Notes under the pieces: model-generated
What the model saw: only the letters and a program-made list of their open reading frames with translations
Told to the model about the DNA's origin: nothing
The model's database searches: none
Shown: positions 57,001-64,000 of the stretch, piece by piece
How positions within the stretch are numbered: position 1 is the first letter of the stretch
Layout: each line of letters opens with the position of its first letter
Translations under genes and position numbers: made by a program
NCBI GenBank assembly: GCA_013076295.1
Contig: RQOL01000906.1
Location: 3,968,001-4,032,000, forward strand
Direction of reading: 5' to 3'
Length of the DNA: 64,000 nucleotides
Source of the DNA: Sanderia malayensis
Taxonomy: Eukaryota > Cnidaria > Scyphozoa > Semaeostomeae > Pelagiidae

Positions 57001-57497
57001 TACCGAGACCCTTGGTTGCTCCGACACGAGACTTGAAAACACTCATCGAATCTGACAGTCGATTCACGACATTTGCAAGAGCTTTAAAGAATACCGGACT
57101 CTTTTCCATGTTCAGCTTCAAATCTAAGCAGAAGCAGCAATCTCTGACGATTTTCGCGCCATCAAATGCAGCATTTAGCAAAATCTCTTCAATGAAAACT
57201 CTACTTGCTGACAAAGCACAACTATGTGACCTTATAAAGAATCATATTGTGCGAGGCACTTTGTTCTCCTGTGCTCTCAATGGTGTATCCCGCGTGTCAT
57301 CTATAAATGGTTGTAGTCTGCTGTTGAAGACCAGCCCGAAAACAGGTGTACTTAATATCAATCTGAAATTCTCAAGCCAGAAGCAAATCGTTGCAACAAA
57401 TGGCCTCCTTTATCCCATTGATGAAGTTTTGTTGCAGCCTCCAAGAAGACACGCGCGCTTTTTCCAACGACCCCAAAGAACTTATGCGATGCCATAA
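51038..57497 (+). CDS. Secreted EMI + four-FAS1-domain protein (TGFBI/periostin-like)
   Basis: Extracellular matrix adhesion protein. Eight exons in phase: 51038-51231, 52415-52495, 52902-52978, 53594-53928, 54544-54819, 55217-55436, 56305-56615 and 56925-57497, giving 688 aa, close to human TGFBI (683). A signal peptide (MIQQAILLICCSSMILAVCS) is followed by a Cys-rich EMI-type module split over exons 1-3: GPNVCVKRHPIGRLRQC, YNCTM/IAFCYRSVFHCCPGF, KSGCPK (TGFBI has GPNVC...ECCPGY...GCP). Four FAS1 domains follow, each with its H1 box: KFTVFAPNEDAFALLG, ETIFAPTNEAFNRL, TFTIFAPSDEAWQQF and SLTIFAPSNAAFSKIS, and H2 boxes (LLLDHITSGKTP, NLVLNHILPDVVY, VQYHIVPRC, LIKNHIVRGTL). There is no RGD near the C-terminus. 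Intron 6 consists mostly of a 185-bp tandem repeat. The stop is 494 bp from the convergent CKAP2-like gene. Confidence 0.92.
52559..52736. mobile_element. ~178-bp MITE in FAS1-gene intron
   Basis: Left TACAGTCGACTCTCGCAATC, right GAGATAGCAAGATTCAACTG + TA; the terminal 20 bases are imperfect complements. GGCGGGAGTTGGAGATATTC and CGAGATAACCGAGTTAGAGA are internal. Same type as 50151-50332. Confidence 0.65.
53341..53368. repeat. Perfect 28-bp palindrome
   Basis: AACCAATCATCACC followed directly by its exact complement GGTGATGATTGGTT, in FAS1-gene intron 3. CCAATCA and ATTGGT boxes are repeated around it (53298-53400). Confidence 0.85.
55540..56285. repeat. Four-copy ~185-bp tandem repeat filling FAS1-gene intron 6
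   Basis: The landmark GATCACGTTGAAACAATTTT occurs at 55607, 55791, 55977 and 56161 (periods 184, 186 and 184). Units also share AGGACAATTGGTTCAAAAGT, CGCGAGTAGTGAATAACTTT and GAAATTCGGCTCACAAAT. Copies are highly similar, so the array is young. It begins soon after the exon 6 donor and stops about 20 bp before exon 7. Confidence 0.93.
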
Positions 57498-57991
57498 ATT
57501 TCAGTGTATTTTCAAAGCAACTGCTACTTACAGACCATTAGTTCATATATATTAATTTCTGTTCAAACAAAGGACACTAATTGATCAAAAGAAAGACACT
57601 CTTTTCACATACTGGACTTTTGCATATAAAAGAACTTTGAACTACAACTATTAAAAGATAGATAGAGTTTACGAGAACAATTCCTCTGAATTTTTTTAAC
57701 TTTTTCTATCATTTTTATCTTTTAAGTTGATTTGTGCTAACTTGCTAAATATTTACAGTGATATTTCTATACAACAAGCAACGGGGAGCAACAAATATTC
57801 AATTATTTCAGGAGTTTGTTAAACTTAGGCATACATTGCATTTGCAAAGTAGTTTACGAACAAACTAGATCATATTTAACCTTGAAAGTTTTATAATCTT
57901 TTGCACGTGCAAGCAGAGTAAATTCTCAAGTAAAAAACTGATTTCAAGCAAAGGATTAAATGAAACTATGTGCATTAACTGTCTTTCAAAT
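57498..57991. other. Convergent 3' flank between the FAS1 gene and the CKAP2-like gene
   Basis: AT-rich DNA of 494 bp shared by two facing 3' UTRs. No ORF, repeat or clear canonical poly(A) signal stands out. Confidence 0.5.
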
Positions 57992-60900
57992 TTAGAATGA
58001 CAAATTTGCTTTGTTTTCTTCGATCTTCTCTTCTTTTTCGCCATCTTTAATAACTTCTTTTTTCTCCCAAATGTCATTCCATTTTGTTTCAAGATTCAAA
58101 TTTGGCAGAAAATAGATATCCTGATCTTCGCTTTCCTTTGTCAATGCACTTGGGGACGAGGCTATGGGAACATGGTTTCTAAGAATTGACGGCAGCCTCG
58201 CTTGGGATCTGTCAAATCTTCCAGACCTTCGCACAGGTGTCAATACGTGCTTGGAGAGAGTTGTTTTCAACCTGCAATAACAAGTAAGCTTTTCTAATTT
58301 TTCTGTTCATGTTTAAACGTGTATTACAAGTGTCACTAATTATCAAGCTAATGTTACCATCGTTAGAAATCACAATAAATCAAGTGTATCCCTTGTACTT
58401 GTATAAGCCTCGTATGGGCTATAGGCCCACTCCTACAGGTCCATCAAACAATAGGCTATTGTTTTTGGTAACAATAGGCTTTGGTCCCTGGGAGATTTAC
58501 ATCACTTGGATGTTTTGCAGTGCATTTATTTTGCAAGCAACATGAAATCTTTCTCGAGTAAGTATTGTACGCATTGTTTGATAAGATGACTATTCTCACT
58601 GAAGGTACATTCGTTCAAACGAGAACTACCGTAAATCCTCGAATAAGCCCCCACCTTCGAATAAGCTCTCCCCTCGAATAAGCCCCCATCCTGATAATCA
58701 TTTGCAAGGATATTGAACCCAAGTTTCCAGACATTGAAGCTGTTTAGTGAATGTATCGCAAATAACGGCAAGTTTAAACCAATAAATTTATTGATTGGGT
58801 GCATCGTATAGCTTTAATTTTGCTTAATATTGAACAATAATCAGGCTAAAATTTCTTTTTTGCAAATAGGCTCCCGGGGGCTTATTCGAGGATTTACGGA
58901 ATTTCACTACTCCTGTGCCGAGCGCAATAGCCCTGGACCCGACATACCCACGCGTGGCTATATAACAGTTGGACAGATAGTGTTTACCCCCATTTCAGTC
59001 TTCACTAGCTTCAAGCGTGAATATACCGAAATTTTTCATCAGTAATCTCTCGCCGTCGCTGACCTAGCCTTGATTTCCATTCAGAATGACTTCTACCAAC
59101 AATGTCGCAGAGGCTCAGCCTCCAGTCGCCGTCAAATGCTGGTGCAATTGAAGCTGTGGCACACCTGTCAGACCAGAAGTTCAAGCCGATCCTAGGCCCG
59201 ACGTGGCCCCAAGAGCTGGCCCTCCAGTGCAGGGAGGGACCGTGAGTTTGTTTTTCGATATTTTTCATCCCGTTATTAAGTTCGGGTTTGTGTTACTTAG
59301 CGTGTTTGTCGGTTACCTCTTGTCCGTTTAGTTACTGTACGGTACGGACCATCTCGGTTTTCTACCCTGTTTTATTGTGTATATTTCCTATTCCGCCAAT
59401 TCCCCACTTTATGTGTGCGTTTCACCGTGTTCATCGTTATTTTGTGTTCCCACGGACAAAGACCCGCCGTCCACTTCGCCACAGTCCTGGCATTTTGATG
59501 TTTTTGCAGCCGGCTAACCCACATGCTGCCCCTACTTTCACATATATAAGTATGCGAAGCCTCTTTTTTACGCGGTGCTCTGCTCTCCTGCAACGCTCTA
59601 GTTTTGTTGTTATTCTACTGCCACCCCCTGTCTGTTGCGTAGCTTCCCACCTCACATGTGCTCCCCTCTATTTGCACTAGCATACATTTTTTTACACTGG
59701 GCTACCTTTTACACATGATATCTTTTATTTGAAGGGGGTTTCTCGGCCTATACCATTGCCATTGTATTGCAATCCTTTCGTGTCTAATCGATGTGCACCT
59801 TTCACCTCTGTTAAAATTGTGGGCAATAGGCTCTTCCATATTAATGGATGACATAGTTGACATTTCAGCATTTCGCTGCCATATTTTTATTGTTGGAAAC
59901 AAATAGGCAAAACGAAGGTACCAAAGATTTTTCTGGTATTTGTATTTTTCCCAATTGCTTCGAAAAACGCGAACAAAGTTGTTGGCCACTGCGCGCAATA
60001 GCCCTGGACCCGACATACCCACGCATGGCTCAACAGTCCAACAGTCGGACAGATAGTTTTCACCCCTTTTCAGTCTTCACTAGCTTCAAGCGTGAATATA
60101 CTGAAATTGACCCACCCACCTCCCGCAGCGACGGCACTTTAGCCAACTTGTTCTTCTCTCAAACAGCGAGCCTCCTCGCACTCTCAATATCTTAACCAGT
60201 TTGAGGTTACTATGCAAAAGAAAAACGTCTTAAAAATCACGTTAAATAAGAAACATGGCCTACCTTCTTCTGAATGGAGTGCTTTCCAACAAGCAAAATT
60301 TAATCAGTGAAGAGCCAAATTCAAGGTGTTTTTGTGTGTCTATAAATTTCACACGTTTTGCAGCTGGGGTTCTTGCAGGCTTGGCCATTTTCTCATTCTC
60401 TACGTCGCTCTCTGAAATTTGACAGCAAACCACAATATAACCACAATAGTTTTATACCTCAATGTGAACTAAGACTATCATTTAGCTCAAGTTTCTTAAT
60501 GTAACAGTATAATATCAAAGAAAGCAATCAAACCAGTAATAATTTCTTCATCTGTTTGCAGGAATTTCTCTTCAGCTTTGAGTTTTTCCAAATACAGGCA
60601 CAATTCTTCCCGTATCATTTCTTGTGGCTGAAAATATTGAAAGAGACAAAATTAAGAACCTCTACAAGTTTAAAGTATTCAACTAAAGTGAATCATAATA
60701 TGACATGCATTTGATAGAAGAGAAAACTGGGTTATAAAGCACTGTTGGCTACACACCTCAGCATCAAAGGCATTGGATTGTTCCAGTAAACAAATCACCC
60801 GTTCGATGCTTTCATTTTTGGCTGCAAGTCTTGCACGTGCTATCCAATACAGCGATAGTTTAATGACACCAGGAGACGTGGACAGAATGAGATCAAGCTC

Positions 60901-63115
60901 ATCTTTAATTCCATCAAAATCTGATGTTTCCTGCTAATTAGAAGAGAAAAAGACCCATTATGACAACTATCCTTATTCCGATTTGCAAAGTAAAGTTGAA
61001 AAAACATTTTTAGATCAACCAAGCAAAAATTCCCACACAAACCTGTTGGATTCTTTTCAAAATATCTTGCAAAGATTTTTCAATAACCGTTCTCTCGATT
61101 TCGTTCATTTTAGGATTTTCTTTCGCTGTTTCTTCTTGCTCCATTTTTTCACCATCTGTCTCATCATCAAAAGTAAATGTTCGATTTAGCTCATCTTCAA
61201 TATCCTCATCTTCTTTATCATTAACATTATTTTTCGTCATTGAAACAGATCTTTTTTGTGCAGGAGTCTTTCGAATCACAACGTACGGTTTTGTAACAGT
61301 TTTTCTAAAATCACAGAAATATATGATTAAAAATACAATTTATTGAATACATCTATAGAAAAATTATATTTGAGCAGAATGATATAGAAGTTTTTCTCAG
61401 GTATTGAGCTTCAATGTACCCTCTTGCAGACAGCCATAGATCCAACCTCTTTCTACAAAAGTAAAATAAAAGACAAAAACTTAATTTTCCGCTGCAATTC
61501 CAAAATCAAATCAGTCGACATACTAATAATATCCTTCACAAAATTTACTAACCTGATAGTGAGGCCTTCGTTTTGCCACTCACCGCGCGGTGTAAACGGT
61601 GCCGCTATGGCGGTCGGTGCGGCGTTTGATGCGAAATGAATCGTGTTGCGTCTTCTTGGTTTTTCACTCAACGCGGTAAACTTGCGCGGTTTGACGCAGG
61701 ACGGCGTTTGCTGTTGGCTTTGAGGAACCAATTGCGACGTCTTCGAAATAGTCCGACGAGATGGGGCACTTTTAAGGACACTGTTATTTGGCAACGACCT
61801 AAATCTGGAAGGATAAGGGGTGAGTTGAATTTGGGGGCTTCTTTTCACTTTACTTCCACCACTGCGACGCCGTGGGGCACTGTGTAGCACACTATTTGTT
61901 ACTGCGGAGGCTGCTGACGGTGTTCTTGGTCCTTGACGCATAGGTGTGAAGCACATGGTTGTCCGATCTCTTGGGGTGTTAGCCAAGTGGTCTCTGGGAG
62001 TATCTAGCACCCTCTTGTTATCCTTTGGGGTAGGAAGCTGTTTTGGTTTGGCAATTGATGACATGTTTGTTGTGGGGTTTATTTTGGGTGTTCTCTTTGG
62101 AGTTTGTTGAATACGTGACGCGACATGTGTGAAAGTCGGTAGTCTGTCAAACTCATCTGCATTTTCCTCCGTTTCTTTCATATCTTTATTAACTGATTCC
62201 TTTGGATTTTTTTTCTGTCTCTTCTCTGCCTTCTTGTAGCTCTCCAATACCAGTGGCCTTTTTCTTGATAATAACGGGTTGTTTGTGTCAGGCTTGTTTC
62301 TCCTTGGCACAAAAATAAAATGTTTTGAAACAACTGCAAATTATTTAAAAAACTTGTACCTGGTGAAAATAGTTTTGACTTTTGAAACTAACTATACACA
62401 ATCTTAATCTTACCCTTTTTCTTCCCGCCATTTTTCTAGCTTCTCTCTAAAATAAAAGAAGGCCAAATCAGAGAAGAGAAACATTATTTATATTCAATAC
62501 TTTCATTTTGAGGGAAATAGAAAACGCACATTTTTAGTTATACCTACCTCATGTTTATTTTGTTTGAGGTTTTGGCAGCGGAGCTAAAATAAATCAAAAG
62601 CATTTTAGGCCATTTCAATCTTATGATGGCGGTTAGCTTTTAGCTTTAACCAGCGCAGGATGAGTTTAACCTGAACATATAAATAGATCATACCTTTCTT
62701 TTTCCTTTTTCTCAACGACTTTAGATTCCTTTTTCTCATTCTTTAGTCCATTTTCTTTATCTTTAACTTTGTATTTGCTGGGGACAGCAACTTTAGTTTT
62801 TTTAGCTGATGTTGTGTTTTCAAGTTGAAGAGTCTTCCGCTTTTCATTTTGCAGTTTAGCTTGCTTCTTCAACTTCCACTGCTCTAACCTTTCGGCTATG
62901 AAAAATAAATATTGATAAATCAGAATCTAACACTATGAATCTTGTTTTAAATTTGAAGCTAGGATAGCAGATTGTAATTTTAGAAGGCTTCTCTTTCCAC
63001 CGCCGTACAGAAAGAACCAGAGTACGAGACTTGCTCTGACTGAAATCATAAATATTGTTGAGAGAAAACTTGCTGGTCTTTGCCAGTTAAAATACGCACC
63101 TCTTTTACCATTCAT
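57992..63115 (-). CDS. CKAP2-like mitotic microtubule-associated protein
   Basis: CKAP2/CKAP2L proteins are basic, mostly disordered spindle proteins. Ten exons in phase: 63100-63115, 62694-62895, 62548-62583, 62414-62446, 61553-62302, 61043-61304, 60757-60933, 60534-60627, 60264-60411 and 57992-58271, giving 665 aa (human CKAP2 683). After MNGKR comes AERLEQWKLKKQAKL, like the ERLxxW block of the family. A long basic Ser/Thr/Pro region follows with many TP sites (RIQQTPKRTPK, LDTPRDHLANTPRD, FTPMRQGPRTPS), then an acidic stretch. A helical domain (IKLSLYWIARARLAAKNESI followed by ERVICLLEQSNAFD, then PQEMIREELCLYLEKL) resembles the CKAP2 C-terminal helices. The end HVLTPVRRSGRFDRSQARLP matches CKAP2's FLTPVRRSRRLxxxxxxLP. 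TP sites suggest CDK control (inference). Intron 9 (58272-60263) is 2 kb and full of repeats. Confidence 0.85.
58440..58490. repeat. Fragment of MITE family A core
   Basis: AACAATAGGCTATTGTTTTT and AACAATAGGC lie close together as in family A elements, but the terminal arms are not preserved. In the large CKAP2-like intron. Confidence 0.5.
58627..58900. mobile_element. ~272-bp MITE with 24-bp terminal repeats
   Basis: The left arm CCGTAAATCCTCGAATAAGC + CCCC and the right arm GGGGGCTTATTCGAGGATTT + ACGG are perfect complements. Two further CGAATAAGC units lie inside the left arm. No ORF. In CKAP2-like intron 9. Confidence 0.88.
58920..60105. repeat. Pair of ~115-bp direct repeats about 1.07 kb apart
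   Basis: GCGCAATAGCCCTGGACCCG (58920 and 59995), ACATACCCACGC, GGACAGATAGT and CAGTCTTCACTAGCTTCAAG (59000 and 60069) occur in the same order and orientation in both copies. The left copy has TATATAAC inside. The spacer holds GC-rich DNA (59090-59240) and C/T-rich DNA, with no intact retroelement ORF. It could be the ends of a degraded LTR element or two insertions of one short repeat. Confidence 0.6.
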
Positions 63116-64000
63116 CTTGCAAAATTTCTTCTGAAATCAGTCTAATCTAGGTAGAAATTCTTTATTCTGTTTGTTGTGGCAATGTTGTGAAATGAGTACG
63201 CGAACGCGAAATATCAGCTGATCTGATCAACTGTCAACATGAGATTCAAATTTCGTAGAAGCGATTTATTGGATCCAGGCTCCTTTGACCAGCAACAAAT
63301 TGAGTTGAATTGTTTTCAATTTTGACGCATGACATTTCAATTATTATTGTTCTAATCATCTATTAGATGATTAAAACAATATAATATATACAATATAATA
63401 CAATATAATACAATATAATATAAATGGAAAATGCATTTATTGTGCAGATGAGCAATTTTCAGTCGTTACTAGGAAGGCTGGCGCGCTTCGCGCGCCACCT
63501 CCCTAGTGTGTTGGCTTTCGATCTGAGTGGGACAGCGATCTTCAAAAAAAGTGGGGTGGGTTTCAGTTATTTTGGCCTTCGATCTGAGTGGAACAGCGAT
63601 CTTCAAAAAAAGTAGAACCCCGAGTTTGGTATGATGGTTTTGCTTTGATGAAAACCTTTTTGGCAGTTCGCATGCGTATACCACACCTTCCCACGTCCAA
63701 TCATACCAGATGATATGGTGTGGCATTCAATAAAATATATTTGGCTTTGGTGACCATTGCCTGTGCCAAATGCCACTGGGGATTTTCGGCTTTTTACCTT
63801 TGGCTTATCTCCAAGGTTGAGAGGTCTGGAGTTGCGATTAGTAACTCCATTGGCAAAATGTGGAAAGAGGGTGAGCTTTAGTGGCTGCTCGGCACGTGGC
63901 AATGGTTCCCCGGGGAAGATAGGGTTTCGCTGTTTTTTTGGCGAAATTTTATTGGAACCGGTTTGTTCCTAAGTTTGTATAAATAAATTTTCATAATTTT
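63116..64000. other. Right-edge flank upstream of the CKAP2-like gene
   Basis: Contains the CKAP2-like promoter, an (ATACAATAT)n microsatellite at about 63376-63423, a GC hairpin GGCGCGCTTCGCGCGCC (63480-63496), and a two-unit tandem repeat at 63512-63615 around TTCGATCTGAGTGGGACAGC + GATCTTCAAAAAAAGT (period about 62). Open frames to the right edge have no splice support or recognisable motif. Confidence 0.55.

Noticed and set aside
59288..59680. 130-aa open frame in the CKAP2-like intron
   Set aside because: Composition is that of C/T-rich repeat DNA; no domain and no splice support.
1..64000. tRNA, rRNA and CRISPR-like arrays
   Set aside because: No tRNA B-box with matching A-box arms, no rRNA-like conserved blocks, and no regularly spaced repeats with unique spacers; the only regular arrays are the ~320-bp and 185-bp tandem repeats.

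Overview
The window is nuclear DNA from an invertebrate animal. The genes are intron-rich with canonical GT-AG introns, the DNA is AT-rich, and short inverted-repeat transposons are common in introns and intergenic DNA. The gene set (autophagy tether EPG5, U2 snRNP protein SF3B2, axonemal dynein light chain, RCC1, OTUB1, AVEN, a CKAP2-like mitotic protein, an EMI/FAS1 matrix protein, an mPR-type PAQR receptor) is metazoan and ciliated. Three ion-channel genes of the Cys-less pentameric type suggest an early-branching or marine invertebrate such as a cnidarian or sponge. The sequence alone does not fix the phylum.

Layout. 1-8238 (-): 5' part of EPG5, running off the left edge. 8513-9796: a 1.28-kb inverted-repeat element flanked by TTAA. 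10003-16409 (-): SF3B2, about 23 small exons, with no SAP/proline-rich N-terminus. 16.4-28 kb: a tandemly rearranged cluster of a channel remnant, a decayed duplicate of the AVEN 3' end, channel gene LGIC-1 (-), AVEN (+) with LGIC-2 (-) nested in its fifth intron, and LGIC-3 (-) ending 28 bases from the AVEN stop. 28422-29549 (-): single-exon PAQR receptor. 29812-31181: transposon carrying a MULE-type transposase fragment. 32416-35623 (-): OTUB1. 36142-38437 (+): DNAL1, head to head with OTUB1. 39494-41821 (+): RCC1. 43548-49563 (+): an unrecognised single-pass membrane protein with one PDZ domain. 51038-57497 (+): TGFBI/periostin-like protein (EMI plus four FAS1 domains). 57992-63115 (-): CKAP2-like gene.

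The genes do not form one pathway. Most are housekeeping or cytoskeletal genes (splicing, Ran cycle, spindle, cilium, deubiquitination, autophagy). The lineage-specific part is the AVEN/LGIC cluster. There, channel genes with an N-terminal coiled coil and no visible signal peptide have been duplicated together with AVEN's last two exons and a roughly 320-bp tandem repeat that contains AVEN exon 6. Exon joins were checked by hand for phase in AVEN, LGIC-1/2/3, RCC1, the PDZ gene, the FAS1 gene and the CKAP2-like gene, and each gives an open frame throughout. Family names come from recognised motifs and remembered homologues; no database search was run.
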